Positions 1 to 9,511 of a DNA stretch of 53,362 bases are shown here, piece after piece. Source of the stretch: Gammaproteobacteria bacterium. GTDB taxonomy: Bacteria > Pseudomonadota > Gammaproteobacteria > Steroidobacterales > Woeseiaceae. Positions within the stretch are counted from its first letter, which is position 1; each line of letters starts with the position of its first letter. The stretch is taken from positions 77,904 through 131,265 of the forward strand of contig JAOTVR010000001.1 of NCBI GenBank assembly GCA_029863305.1, given 5' to 3'. Position numbers and translations under genes: made by a program. Below the pieces are notes generated by a model. It had not been told where the DNA came from. It saw only the letters and a program-made list of their open reading frames with translations, and ran no database searches.

Positions 1-65
1 TCGGGACGATACTTCGGCGTCATACTGAATCCCGGAAAATACCTAGGCTGGCGCGCGTCTCTGAG

Positions 66-950
66 TCACTTGTCCTGACTCTTGCGAATAAACTTGCGTA
101 CCTTGGTAAAGAACGAGTCCTTGTTGTAGCGGCCTTTCACGATGTGCCGGATCTGGCACACGTTGGGGATGTCGAGGGGCGTACCGTGAGTGCCAATCAG
201 CCAGCGAAACGCCCGGTCTTCATAGGTTTTCATCCAGCGGTCGGCCGGTGTCTGGTAATGCCTGATCGAATCGCAATAGCCGCACGCACGCGCAATATCG
301 CCGTGCGTGATCTGATGTGGCCCTTTCGCCTTGGCCCGCGGACCGCCATACGGCTTGAACCGGTCGAGCGGAATTTCGAGCAAATTCGGACCCTGCCGGC
401 CTCGTTCCAGTATCTCGTCGTCTTCCGGCAACAGCGACGTACCCAGGCCGATTCGTGGATGGACGAGACCATCGTCCCGACCTTGCAGCAGGTCGGCCAA
501 TGTGTCGAGACAACCCTCATGGAAAATGATGTCGGCGTCGGTAAACCAGATCCAGTCAGCCCGTGTGTTCCTGGCAGCCAGGTTGCGACCGATGCTGCGG
601 CGAAACAACTTCTCCTTCGGCAGCGGCTGCCAGTTCCAGTTAACACCGGGCACTTGCATGCGACCGAAGTACTCGAGCACCGGAACCACACGATCGTCAT
701 CGGGTACATGAAACACCGTCATCGTGATATCGAATTTGTCGGTGCGATGGTTGACGAGCGAGCTGAGTTGATAGGTCAGGAAATGTCCGTAGCGCCAGCA
801 ATGGCTGACGATTTCGAGTTTCAGTTTGCCGGTCTTTTTCGCCTTCTCGACAGTGGCGGGGTCTACATCACGAAACCACGCGACCGGCAGGGCGCCCGAC
901 ACGGCGATCCGATAGAACGTGCTGACAATTGTCTCGCTGAATCCTGACAT
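66..950 (-). CDS. GT2-like glycosyltransferase
   Basis: A 294-residue protein that probably transfers a sugar from a nucleotide-sugar donor to an unknown acceptor. The best marker is the FTDAD stretch at residues 136-140, a DxD-type metal and donor-binding motif, preceded by a WIW strand as in GT-A folds. There is no signal peptide or clear membrane helix. It starts at an ATG and is followed on the same strand, upstream in transcription, by a sulfotransferase gene 20 bases away, so the pair may decorate a surface glycan. Substrate cannot be told from the sequence. Bases 1-65 to its left hold nothing recognisable. Confidence 0.75.
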   Translation of the reverse strand: MSGFSETIVSTFYRIAVSGALPVAWFRDVDPATVEKAKKTGKLKLEIVSHCWRYGHFLTYQLSSLVNHRTDKFDITMTVFHVPDDDRVVPVLEYFGRMQVPGVNWNWQPLPKEKLFRRSIGRNLAARNTRADWIWFTDADIIFHEGCLDTLADLLQGRDDGLVHPRIGLGTSLLPEDDEILERGRQGPNLLEIPLDRFKPYGGPRAKAKGPHQITHGDIARACGYCDSIRHYQTPADRWMKTYEDRAFRWLIGTHGTPLDIPNVCQIRHIVKGRYNKDSFFTKVRKFIRKSQDK

Positions 951-970
951 GCGTGGCTCCGAATGTGCCC

Positions 971-1750
971 CTACGCAGACCTGCGCTTGCGACGGTACAT
1001 GGCCACCTTACGCAACGCATTGATGTGTTGGGAAATTCTCGACCAGAAGTATACTTTCTCCGGGTAACGACTCCTAGAGAAGTCTGGCTCGACGGCATCG
1101 AGAACCTGCTCCCAATCGGCTGACGTTTCGTAACCACACTCGATCAGGTCGGGCGACAGTGAGCCGTGAATTATCTGCTGAGCCTTGATTCTTCCCGGAT
1201 GCCTCGTCCAGACCCCAACGCTGGTCGGAGCGATGGGCCGCACGCTGTGCATCGCGGTAATCGATTTCTCGGATACCTGCGCGTACTCGTGGTAGTCGGA
1301 AAAGTCGTGGATCTTCTCGAGCCAGGGAAACTTCCGCGCGATCATGTCCTGGGTTGCATCCGGATCCCTGACGAAGTCCTCATAGCGAATCTCGAGGAAG
1401 CGGTCGTGGCCTGCCATCTGCTTCGCATAGCCATGCATCTCGCGCCACAGCCGCACGTTGGAATAATACAGGTCCTTGTTCTTGCCGTGCCGACTGCAAA
1501 TGACGTCGCGCGGGTCACGCATCACGTATATCACGTAGATGTCCGCATCGTCATCGATAACGCTTGGCATGTACATCGTGTCTTTCGGGCGCTTCGTAAT
1601 GAGTATTTGCCCGTCCTCGGCATCGACGAGGTTGAAGCGAATCTCATGGTCATAGTGCTTATCCACTTTGAAACACGTCACCATCACTTCGTGCAGCAGC
1701 GTCGTACCACTGCGCGGCGAGCAGGCAACAATGTGGATGTGTTTGAACAC
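971..1750 (-). CDS. Sulfotransferase family protein
   Basis: A 259-residue PAPS-dependent sulfotransferase by motif. The 5'-phosphosulfate loop CSPRSGTTLL lies at residues 10-19, and the 3'-phosphate-binding segment RDPRDVICSRH at residues 78-88. The family moves sulfate from PAPS to hydroxyl or amino groups of sugars or small molecules; the acceptor here is unknown. It sits between a glycosyltransferase and a fumarylacetoacetate-hydrolase-family gene in one minus-strand run with gaps of 20 and 9 bases, so they are probably co-transcribed. It has no signal peptide, consistent with a cytoplasmic enzyme. Confidence 0.8.
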   Translation of the reverse strand: MFKHIHIVACSPRSGTTLLHEVMVTCFKVDKHYDHEIRFNLVDAEDGQILITKRPKDTMYMPSVIDDDADIYVIYVMRDPRDVICSRHGKNKDLYYSNVRLWREMHGYAKQMAGHDRFLEIRYEDFVRDPDATQDMIARKFPWLEKIHDFSDYHEYAQVSEKSITAMHSVRPIAPTSVGVWTRHPGRIKAQQIIHGSLSPDLIECGYETSADWEQVLDAVEPDFSRSRYPEKVYFWSRISQHINALRKVAMYRRKRRSA

Positions 1751-1759
1751 GAGCTCGCT

Positions 1760-2605
1760 CTACTCGTCAGCAATGGTATTGCGCAAAACACCGATCCCGG
1801 ATATGGATACCTCGATTGTGTCTCCAGGCTGCATCCAGACGGGCGGCGTCCGGGCTGCCCCAACACCACCCGGCGTGCCGGTCGCAATGATGTCGCCGGG
1901 TTCGAGGCGCGTGAATGCCGAACAGTATTCGATCAATGCCGGAATATCGAAAATCAGGTCGCTGGTCGGCGAAGACTGCATCACCTCACCGTTCAGCCGC
2001 GTCTCGAGATCGAGCTTGCTTGCATCGCCGAGTTCATCCGGCGTAACGAGCCACGGACCGATGCTGCCGCTTTTGAGGAAGTTCTTGCCAGCCGTAAACT
2101 GGCTCGAATGTCGCTGATAATCACGAATCGAACCGTCATTCAGGCAGGTATAACCGGCAACATGATCGAGCGCATCCGCTGCCGCCACACGGTGTGCGGC
2201 GCTGCCGATAATGACCGCCAGTTCCCCTTCGAAGTCGAAGTTCCTGGACAGCGCCGCGGGACGCAGCATGTTCGCGCCATGGCCGACGAAACTGTCCGCA
2301 AAACGCGTAAACACCCACGGATACTCCGGCAGCTCCCTGCCCATCTCCAGGACATGCTTCCTGTAGTTAATGCCGATGCACAGGATCTTGTTGGGATTCA
2401 CGACACACGGCAGAAAGTCGATGTCCTTTGTCGAAAGATCCGGCGCCATATCCGCGGCGAGATCAGCTAACTGGTCCAGTGCATCACGCTCCAGGACATG
2501 CTTCAGGCTGCGGCCTACATCGTGATTACTCAGGTCGATGACCGCATCGCCTGTGACCACGCCGAATCCTGTGCTGCCATCGTGCAAAAAACTCACCAGT
2601 TTCAT
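1760..2605 (-). CDS. Fumarylacetoacetate hydrolase family protein
   Basis: A 281-residue member of the FAH superfamily (fumarylacetoacetase, acylpyruvase or 2-hydroxyhepta-diene-dioate isomerase types). Seen: the YRKH segment at residues 81-84, the metal-binding EGE at 126-128, the GYTCLNDGSIRDYQ block at 151-164, and a C-terminal GDIIATGTPGGVG signature. I chose the ATG at 2605 because it follows an AAGGA ribosome site and gives the usual MKLVSF-type start; the frame stays open 16 codons further upstream. It follows the Nramp-like gene by 13 bases, so both are likely on one transcript. The exact substrate is not inferable. Confidence 0.85.
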   Translation of the reverse strand: MKLVSFLHDGSTGFGVVTGDAVIDLSNHDVGRSLKHVLERDALDQLADLAADMAPDLSTKDIDFLPCVVNPNKILCIGINYRKHVLEMGRELPEYPWVFTRFADSFVGHGANMLRPAALSRNFDFEGELAVIIGSAAHRVAAADALDHVAGYTCLNDGSIRDYQRHSSQFTAGKNFLKSGSIGPWLVTPDELGDASKLDLETRLNGEVMQSSPTSDLIFDIPALIEYCSAFTRLEPGDIIATGTPGGVGAARTPPVWMQPGDTIEVSISGIGVLRNTIADE

Positions 2606-2618
2606 TTGTCCAGTCCTT

Positions 2619-3851
2619 TTAGAAAAATCGTTCGAGGATGAATGCGACCGCAAATACGCTCAATGCCGTAATCCCTGTCCAATGCCAGACGATCAAAAAG
2701 CTGGCCGGTTTGTAGTGCGACGCGACATCGGGTGACGTGACGGCCCGGTAATTGTAATACGCCAGGGCGGGCGCCGTAACGAAGGCCGTACTGGTCGCAA
2801 AGTCTATGAACGCAGCAAAGCTCTGCAATAACAGCAGCATGATCAGGGTTATGCCGATTACCTGAACAGCGAGCAATGCAGAGTATTTGGTGCTTGCCGT
2901 TTCGGTCCGACCTGTCATGCAATCGATCAGCCGCGCCGTCACGCGTGGCACGACATCCATCAGAGCGAGCACTGTCGACCACATAACCGCGATCGCCGTC
3001 AGTGCGATCAGCGGATATGACCACCCGCCGATCAGTGTCGTGAAAACCGACAGAAGCTCAGTCGCGAACGCGCCGGCATTTGTCGGAACGACGCGATCCG
3101 TCTGAAACAGTATCGCTGTTCCCATGATCGCGAAGCTGATTGCGATCACCACGGTCAGTGTCCAGCCGAAGCGCAGATCGGCGACGGCGCTCTTGTGATC
3201 GAATGGGTGGTTGCCCAGCGCTTTCTTCTGACACGCCCAGCTGGACAGGAAGACCGAGCCACTCATCGGCATCGGCATCCAGCCGGCCATTGCGATGACG
3301 AATACGGCCAGCCCGCGGGAAGGCGAAACCTGCGCAAACAGATCGCGGCCTTCGCCACCGAGTAATGGCAACGCCACGAGCATCGCGATGATCGTCAGGA
3401 CAGAAAACGATACAACCAGGACCTTGATGAGTCTCTCGGCCCTCGAATACTTGCCGTTGAGCAAAACCAAAGCGGATACGACAACCACGCCAATGGCGAC
3501 GTGTGGCCCGGAGATCGGCAGATCGAACACGCTGATCAACAGTCCCGCCGTCACCAATGACACCGCCGATGTAGCTATGAACATATCAACCACAAAGGAC
3601 ACGAGCAGCCAGCCGATCGGAGCACGACCCAGCCTGGAGTAAGCGTGGACGAGACTGCGATTCGTAACGCTCGCGTAATCGACGGCGAAGCGAAACGCCG
3701 GATACTTCAGAACCGAGATCAGTATGATGAGCCAGATGAAGCTCAGACCATAATCGGCGCCCGCGCGTGTCGCCTGCACAAGATGCGATACACCGATGGC
3801 GGCTGCCGCCAACATCAACCCGGGACCGAGACTCGCAAACCACCTTGTCAC
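2619..3851 (-). CDS. Divergent Nramp-family transporter
   Basis: A 410-residue polytopic membrane protein with the Nramp/MntH layout: the N-terminal SLGPGLMLAAAAIG opening of TM1 followed by QATRAGADYG, and about eleven hydrophobic segments. The canonical metal-coordinating DPGN of TM1 is replaced by GVSH. The MPH motif of TM6 is replaced by a WMPMPMSGS run. It therefore probably does not handle Mn or Fe in the usual way, and the substrate is unknown. I chose the GTG at 3851, which has GGAGGGG five bases upstream, over a TTG at 3875 that would add eight residues. It is first in a minus-strand run with the FAH-family gene. Confidence 0.75.
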   Translation of the reverse strand: MTRWFASLGPGLMLAAAAIGVSHLVQATRAGADYGLSFIWLIILISVLKYPAFRFAVDYASVTNRSLVHAYSRLGRAPIGWLLVSFVVDMFIATSAVSLVTAGLLISVFDLPISGPHVAIGVVVVSALVLLNGKYSRAERLIKVLVVSFSVLTIIAMLVALPLLGGEGRDLFAQVSPSRGLAVFVIAMAGWMPMPMSGSVFLSSWACQKKALGNHPFDHKSAVADLRFGWTLTVVIAISFAIMGTAILFQTDRVVPTNAGAFATELLSVFTTLIGGWSYPLIALTAIAVMWSTVLALMDVVPRVTARLIDCMTGRTETASTKYSALLAVQVIGITLIMLLLLQSFAAFIDFATSTAFVTAPALAYYNYRAVTSPDVASHYKPASFLIVWHWTGITALSVFAVAFILERFF

Positions 3852-3994
3852 CAACGCCCCTCCGGCGGCCCACAATGAATTGGTCGCGTAATCACGGCAA
3901 TGAGAATAAGAACACGATCGGCCAGCACTAACCAGCGATCGTGAACGCGATCATACCGGGCTGTTCGATGTAGCGGGCGTCGCTTTGATGGGAA

Positions 3995-4996
3995 TCAGCA
4001 GATGCGCGGCAAGGGATCATCCTCGAGTTCTTCGAGGAAACGCTCGCCGCCGAGTGGCGTCTCAAGAATGACGCGCTCATCCGTTGCGGAGATTCGACCG
4101 GCTCGCGCCGCATCACGCCCGCCGGGAAGGGCGCGCCACGCCGCAAGCGCCTCATCCACGTACTCTGGCGCCAGTACCGCAAATACACGCCCTTCGCAAG
4201 CAAGGTAATACGGATCATAGCCGAGCATTTCACACACTGACTGCACAGGATCTTTGACCGGTATGGTTGCTTCGAGCCGCACACCGAGCCCGGTCGCCCT
4301 TACAATCTCGTTGGCAATCGACGCAATGCCGCCACGTGTCGGATCACGCATGAACCGGAGCCCGTCGAAGCCCATGAGTGCCTCTGTCAGAGCCATGACC
4401 GGGCCGGCGTCCGACACGACATCACCGCGCAATCCGAAATCTTCCCGCGCGAGCATCACCGCGGTGCCATGATCCCCGACCGTGCCGCTGACGATCGCTA
4501 CGTCGCCGTCCTGGATCCGATGGATGGATGGATGCACACCCGGCAGCCTGACCCCGACTCCGGTGGTCGCGAGATATAGCCCACCACCCTCGCCACGCCG
4601 CAGTACCTTGGTATCGCCGGCCTTGACCTGCACGCCTGCTTCGCGCGCCGCTGTTGCCAGACTCGCGACAATACGATCGAGGATCTCGATCTCGAGGCCT
4701 TCCTCGATGAATGCATTGAGCGTCAAATACAAGGGCCGTGCACCGGCGACAGCGAGATCGTTGGTTGTTCCGTGTACGGCCAGGGAGCCAATATCGCCGC
4801 CCGGAAATTCGAGCGGTTGCACCGTGAAACCATCGGTCGTGATCATCACATCGCCGCCATTCAGGTCGATGGGCGCCGCATCGGCCTGCACGTCCAGATT
4901 CGAATCACTCAGATGCCGCGCGAAAATCTCTTCGATCAACTCGCGCATGAAGCGGCCACCGTTGCCGTGTGCGAGTGAAATGCGGTCGTCTTCCAT
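3995..4996 (-). CDS. hypE: Hydrogenase maturation carbamoyl dehydratase HypE
   Basis: A 333-residue AIR-synthase-fold protein. HypE receives a carbamoyl group from HypF on its C-terminal cysteine and dehydrates it with ATP to the thiocyanate that supplies the CN ligands of the [NiFe] site. Seen: the N-terminal HGNGG motif, FMRDPTRGGIASI in the middle, and the diagnostic PRIC terminus with Cys333 as the last residue. It is the last of six hyp genes on this strand, five bases after hypF. Length matches the family. Cytoplasmic. Confidence 0.97.
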   Translation of the reverse strand: MEDDRISLAHGNGGRFMRELIEEIFARHLSDSNLDVQADAAPIDLNGGDVMITTDGFTVQPLEFPGGDIGSLAVHGTTNDLAVAGARPLYLTLNAFIEEGLEIEILDRIVASLATAAREAGVQVKAGDTKVLRRGEGGGLYLATTGVGVRLPGVHPSIHRIQDGDVAIVSGTVGDHGTAVMLAREDFGLRGDVVSDAGPVMALTEALMGFDGLRFMRDPTRGGIASIANEIVRATGLGVRLEATIPVKDPVQSVCEMLGYDPYYLACEGRVFAVLAPEYVDEALAAWRALPGGRDAARAGRISATDERVILETPLGGERFLEELEDDPLPRIC

Positions 4997-5001
4997 TCGA
5001 G

Positions 5002-7290
5002 CTACCCGTTAGTTTCGCGCGCGGCCAGTTCCGCTGCTTGTCCGAAGCTTAGCGCCGCATCGTTGCAAGGCAAAACGGCCGGCAAATAGACGCGAAAACC
5101 ATCAGCCTGCAACAGGCCGATTGCCTGCTCAGCCAATACGCGGTTCTGGAAAACGCCGCCGCATAAGCCGACCTGATTGATTACATGCTCTTCACGCAGC
5201 TTTTGCGCCTGTTGCAGCACGACCTGCGCCATGCTCGCGTGAAAGACCTCCGCGCGAGATCTCCGGCTCTGCGCCTCGTTTGTCATGACGTCGAGGAGCG
5301 GCTCCCAGTCGCTGCGCCAGATGCCGCCCGCATCTTGTTCGAGAGGCAGGTCGACGGCGTCCGCCGCCGAGCGACACAGTGACTCGAGCAGCATCGGACC
5401 TTCTGCCTCGTAGCTCGCAGTCGTCACTTTGCCGATCAGCGCGGCGGCAGCATCAAACAGTCGACCCACCGCACTCGTTTGCGGACAATTCAGTTTGTTC
5501 TGCCAGGCGCGATGTGCCAGTCCGTCGAGGTCCGGGCTGTCGGACCACGAGCGGGCGCAACTCCAGTGCAGCGCTGCGGCGCTGCGCCAGGGCTCGCGAC
5601 CGGCGCGTTCGCCTCCGGGCGGGCGGAAGGGCCGCAGACTGGCAACACGCTGCCAGGCGCCCGGCTTGCCAAGCAGCGCCTCACCTCCCCAGAGCGTCTG
5701 GTCTTCGCCCAGACCCACGCCATCCCATGTAAATATGAGCGACTGACCTGCCAGTGCGGCCTCTGCAGCCAGTGCCGACGCATGCGCTCGATGGTGCCAG
5801 ACCGTCTCGACGGGCAGCGGCTGCCGTTTCGCCCAGCGATGCGTCGTGTAGCCGGAATGCGCATCGCAGACTACGCGTTCTGCTTGCACGCCGTACAAAT
5901 TCTGCAGGTCATCGGCGACCTGCTCGAACACCGCAAGGCTGCGCGGGCTGTCCATCTCGCCGATGTGCGGCGACACGACCACACGGTCATCCCACGACAG
6001 CGCAAGCGTTGCTTTCATGTGCCCGCCAACGGCCAGCACCGGCTGCGATTGCCGCCACGGCAATTCGAGTTCGACGGGCGCACAACCGCGACCCATGCGC
6101 AATGATCGCATGACGCCTGCGATACGGCGGGACACCGGATCGTCTGCGGGACGGACGATCGGGCGATCGTGGTGCAGGAACGCGTCGACCACGCCCGCAA
6201 GGCGACTCTCCACATCGTCGTTTCGTGTCAGTACGGGCTCGCCACTGATGTTTGCGGAAGTTGCGACGAGGGGCCTGGAAAACCCGGCAAGCAACAGATG
6301 ATGCAGCGGACTGTATGGCAGGAAGGCGCCAATCTCGGACAGGCCCGCGGCGACGTTGTCGGCCAGGTCGCCACCGTCTTTTTTCGCTACCAGGACGATC
6401 GGCCTTGCCGGGTTCCTGAGTAGCTCGGCTTCCTCGACCGTCAGGTCCGCGCAGCGGCGCACGCCATCGAGTCCATCCTCCCCGGTTAACGGAAACATCA
6501 CCGCCAGGGGCTGGGTCGGCCGTCGTTTGCGCTGCCGCAGCGTATCGATTGCGGCAGATTCGCGTGCATCACACATCAGGTGATAGCCGCCGATGCCCTT
6601 GACAGCGATGATCTCTCCCGACCGCAGGTTGCTCAGCGCTGAATCCAGAGCCGCGGCGCCGACAATCCGTTCCGATCCCAGCTTGTCGTGGAAACTCAGC
6701 TGCGGACCGCACGTCGGACACGCAACCGGTTCGGCGTGAAAACGCCGGTCGCCGGGATCCAGATATTCCTTATTACAGTCGCGGCACAGAGGAAAGCCCG
6801 CCATGCTCGTATTCGGACGGTCATAGGGCAGAGCTTCGATCAATGTATAGCGTGGTCCGCACTGGGTGCAATTGATAAATGGATAGCGATAGCGGCGATC
6901 GGATGGATCGTGCAACTCACGTCGACAGTCGTCGCACATGAAGTAGTCGCTTGGTACGAAGACGCGTGCATCCGCGTGCGCGGCGCTCGCAGCAATCTCG
7001 AAGCGGTCGAACGCCAGGTTCTCGAGCTGCTCCACCGTTTCGATACGCGGCCGCGACAATGGCGGCGCCTTCTGCATCAGGTCTTCCTGAAAGGCCTGTA
7101 ATGACCTGGCCGGGCCTGCAGTAATTATTTCGACAGTGCCCTGCTTATTCTGCACCCGACCCGACAGACCATGCTGCTGCGCAAGCCGATAGACGAACGG
7201 CCGAAATCCCACGCCCTGAACATGCCCCGAAAGGACAATCCGCAGCGAGCTGCCTGTCTGTGGAAATACGTGTGCGGCAAGCTCAGCCAT
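5002..7290 (-). CDS. hypF: Carbamoyltransferase HypF
   Basis: A 762-residue protein that makes carbamoyl-adenylate from carbamoyl phosphate and passes the carbamoyl group to HypE. All four family regions are visible in order: an N-terminal acylphosphatase domain (GHVQGVGFRPFVYRLA), two zinc fingers (CDDC...CTQCG and CRDC...CPTCG), a YrdC-like domain (VKGIGGYHLMCDA), and a C-terminal Kae1-like domain with HHRAHASA and LCGGVFQNRVL. I chose the ATG at 7290, which overlaps the end of hypD by eight bases and starts just before the acylphosphatase domain; the frame is open for 168 more codons upstream without homology. Confidence 0.96.
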   Translation of the reverse strand: MAELAAHVFPQTGSSLRIVLSGHVQGVGFRPFVYRLAQQHGLSGRVQNKQGTVEIITAGPARSLQAFQEDLMQKAPPLSRPRIETVEQLENLAFDRFEIAASAAHADARVFVPSDYFMCDDCRRELHDPSDRRYRYPFINCTQCGPRYTLIEALPYDRPNTSMAGFPLCRDCNKEYLDPGDRRFHAEPVACPTCGPQLSFHDKLGSERIVGAAALDSALSNLRSGEIIAVKGIGGYHLMCDARESAAIDTLRQRKRRPTQPLAVMFPLTGEDGLDGVRRCADLTVEEAELLRNPARPIVLVAKKDGGDLADNVAAGLSEIGAFLPYSPLHHLLLAGFSRPLVATSANISGEPVLTRNDDVESRLAGVVDAFLHHDRPIVRPADDPVSRRIAGVMRSLRMGRGCAPVELELPWRQSQPVLAVGGHMKATLALSWDDRVVVSPHIGEMDSPRSLAVFEQVADDLQNLYGVQAERVVCDAHSGYTTHRWAKRQPLPVETVWHHRAHASALAAEAALAGQSLIFTWDGVGLGEDQTLWGGEALLGKPGAWQRVASLRPFRPPGGERAGREPWRSAAALHWSCARSWSDSPDLDGLAHRAWQNKLNCPQTSAVGRLFDAAAALIGKVTTASYEAEGPMLLESLCRSAADAVDLPLEQDAGGIWRSDWEPLLDVMTNEAQSRRSRAEVFHASMAQVVLQQAQKLREEHVINQVGLCGGVFQNRVLAEQAIGLLQADGFRVYLPAVLPCNDAALSFGQAAELAARETNG

Positions 7291-8404
7291 GGGACTGCCT
7301 CCTGCCCTCCCACTCGTTCTCGCGACAACCCGACGCCCACCAGATTCGGCAGGCACCCTCGTCCGAGACCATGCACGGCCCAATGGGTTTTCGCGGCGTG
7401 CACGCAAGGCCATACAAACGACACTGATTCGGATATACCTTGCCGAGGACGACTCGGGCACAATCGCAGCCCGGTGGCATCTCGCCGACGCGCTTGCGCG
7501 AGTCATCGGCATAGGATGGGAAGTGCTGGCGCGAGTCGCAAGCCGCATATTCGTCACGCAGCACGAATCCCGATTCGGGAATGATACCGACGCCTCGCCA
7601 GTTCGCGTCACTGACCTGCATGACCTCCTGCAACAGTCGACGTGCCTCGCTGTTGCCGCCGGGCCGAACGACCTCCGGATAGCAGTTATCGAGAAAGTGG
7701 CGCCCGTCGCGCAATTGTCTGAGCACCGAGTACATTGCCGCGAGCAGGGTGTCGGCGCGAAATCCCGCGACCGCAGCCGGAATATCGTGCTCATCGACGA
7801 CGAATTGCCACTCTTCGGGCCCCATTACGGTCGATACGTGCCCCGGTGCAATCAATGCATCAAATCCTGGTGCTTCGGACTCGAGCAGCATCGCCACCGC
7901 CGGCCAGGTCAGGCGACCGGATAACAGTACCAGCAGATTGTCCGGCACACCTTCGGCGAGCATCGCGGCAACCGGCGCAATTGTCGTCTCGAAGCCGGCT
8001 GCGAAAAATACAAGCTGCCGGTCCGGATTGTCCCTGGCAATACGCACAACTTCTGTCGGCGAAGCAATCGGTCGAATATCGCCGCCTGCAGCCCGAGCCT
8101 GTTCGAGTGAACGCGATTCGCGCTTCGGCACGTTAACCGGCACGCGCAACATGTCGCCGAACGCGACCAGGATGATGTCCTCGTTCAGGGCCAGCTGAAT
8201 CGCCTCGAAAACATCTTCTTCCGGACAGATACAGACCGGACATCCGGGGCCTGGAACGAGTTCAATGTTCTTCGGAATGGCCGAACGCAATCCTGCCATG
8301 GAGATCGAACGCTCGTGCCCACCGCAGACGTTCATGATCCGTACCGGTTCTTCGATGTCGAGACCGCGCAACGCCTGCAGCCAGAATTCGGCCGAGTGGC
8401 TCAT
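7283..8404 (-). CDS. hypD: Hydrogenase maturation factor HypD
   Basis: A 373-residue iron-sulfur scaffold that, with HypC, assembles the Fe(CN)2CO unit of the hydrogenase active site. Seen: the MNVCGGHE motif near the N-terminus, GPGCPVCICP, a GFETT segment, and a C-terminal cysteine-rich region (PGCDCARV, LYGLACTPRKPIGPC, EGACRIW) that fits the 4Fe-4S site. The ATG at 8404 forms an ATGA overlap with the stop of hypB and gives the usual start; the frame is open ten codons further. Cytoplasmic. Confidence 0.96.
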   Translation of the reverse strand: MSHSAEFWLQALRGLDIEEPVRIMNVCGGHERSISMAGLRSAIPKNIELVPGPGCPVCICPEEDVFEAIQLALNEDIILVAFGDMLRVPVNVPKRESRSLEQARAAGGDIRPIASPTEVVRIARDNPDRQLVFFAAGFETTIAPVAAMLAEGVPDNLLVLLSGRLTWPAVAMLLESEAPGFDALIAPGHVSTVMGPEEWQFVVDEHDIPAAVAGFRADTLLAAMYSVLRQLRDGRHFLDNCYPEVVRPGGNSEARRLLQEVMQVSDANWRGVGIIPESGFVLRDEYAACDSRQHFPSYADDSRKRVGEMPPGCDCARVVLGKVYPNQCRLYGLACTPRKPIGPCMVSDEGACRIWWASGCRENEWEGRRQSHG

Positions 8405-9147
8405 CGTTGCCTGCCCACCTCGCGCCGGAGCCACTCGAGCCAGGTTGTCATGCCGTCGCCCGTTCTTGCAGATACGTTGTACAAGGGTGCCGGATTGGCG
8501 ATCTGCCGCAGATACGATTCCGCCGCATCCGGATCGAAGTCGCCCAGCACCTCGAGCAAATCCGACTTGGTGATCAAAACGACATCGGCAGCCCGAAACA
8601 TGACCGGATACTTGGCGGGTTTGTCATGTCCTTCCGGGGTGGACAACAGCGCCACATTGCAGTGCTGGCCAAGATCGAAGCTTGCCGGACATACGAGATT
8701 GCCGACATTTTCGATGAAGACGACATCGATCCCGTCGAGGCTCAGCTCATGCAAGGCGTTATGCACCATATGGGCATCCAGATGGCACGCGCTACCAGTG
8801 CTGATTTGAATGGCCGGCACGCCTTTGTCACGAATTCGATTGGCGTCGTTTTCTGTTTCGAGGTCACCTTCGACAACAGCAATATTCAGATCCGCGCCCA
8901 GCGCGTCGATCGTCGCCTCGAGCAAAGCCGTCTTGCCGGCCCCCGGCGATGACATCAGGTTGACGGCAAACACACTGTGCCGCTTGAAGTATTCACGATT
9001 ATGCAGGGCCTGGCGGTCGTTCGCGTCGAGCAGGCCCTTGAGGACCTCGACAGACTCAGCGCCCGACGACGTGTGCGCAAAGCGGCCGCCGGCGGCAACG
9101 AGATGTTCGTTGCCGGGCGTTACATTGCAGCCGCAGGTATCACACAT
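8401..9147 (-). CDS. hypB: Hydrogenase nickel incorporation GTPase HypB
   Basis: A 248-residue SIMIBI-class GTPase that delivers nickel to the hydrogenase large subunit together with HypA. Seen: the N-terminal MCDTCGC nickel site, the P-loop SSPGAGKT, EGDLETENDA, the switch ENVGNLVCPASFDLG, and TKSD as the guanine-specificity motif. There is no histidine-rich nickel-storage stretch. The ATG at 9147 was chosen because it places the CDTCGC motif at the N-terminus; it overlaps hypA by eight bases. The stop overlaps hypD by four. Confidence 0.96.
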   Translation of the reverse strand: MCDTCGCNVTPGNEHLVAAGGRFAHTSSGAESVEVLKGLLDANDRQALHNREYFKRHSVFAVNLMSSPGAGKTALLEATIDALGADLNIAVVEGDLETENDANRIRDKGVPAIQISTGSACHLDAHMVHNALHELSLDGIDVVFIENVGNLVCPASFDLGQHCNVALLSTPEGHDKPAKYPVMFRAADVVLITKSDLLEVLGDFDPDAAESYLRQIANPAPLYNVSARTGDGMTTWLEWLRREVGRQR

Positions 9148-9511
9148 TTTTCTCAACCCCGGCGGCGGCATTCTCGAGAATGACGCGCTGCAACAACAGT
9201 TCGTCGCCGCTGATGAGTCGGGTTCGCCAGTCTCCGCAATGTTCGCAGACGAGTCGGTTCATGCCCGCCTCGGATTCCCGACCGCATTCTTCGCAGTGGA
9301 CGCGGATTGGCATTGACCGCAAATGCAGTTTCGCTGCACCGGCAACGGTACCTGCTGCTGCGATGGGAAACGCATTTTGCATCAACGGGCCCTCAACGCC
9401 GGACAGCGGACCGATACTGACAAAAATATCCGATACCGCGGCGGCACGGTTGGATCGGGCGACGTCGCTGACTTGTCCGATCAAAGCCTGGCAAATTGCG
9501 AGTTCATGCAT
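9140..9511 (-). CDS. hypA: Hydrogenase nickel chaperone HypA
   Basis: A 123-residue nickel metallochaperone. The N-terminal MHE provides the nickel ligand His2, and the structural zinc site is formed by CEEC and CEHC, 13 residues apart. It partners with HypB to insert nickel into the hydrogenase large-subunit precursor. It overlaps hypC by eight bases and hypB by eight, so translation is coupled. Length is slightly above the usual 113-118. Confidence 0.95.
   Translation of the reverse strand: MHELAICQALIGQVSDVARSNRAAAVSDIFVSIGPLSGVEGPLMQNAFPIAAAGTVAGAAKLHLRSMPIRVHCEECGRESEAGMNRLVCEHCGDWRTRLISGDELLLQRVILENAAAGVEKNV

Noticed and set aside
1166..2470. Plus-strand open frame of 434 codons across the sulfotransferase and FAH genes.
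   Set aside because: It spans two well-supported genes on the other strand and has no domain.
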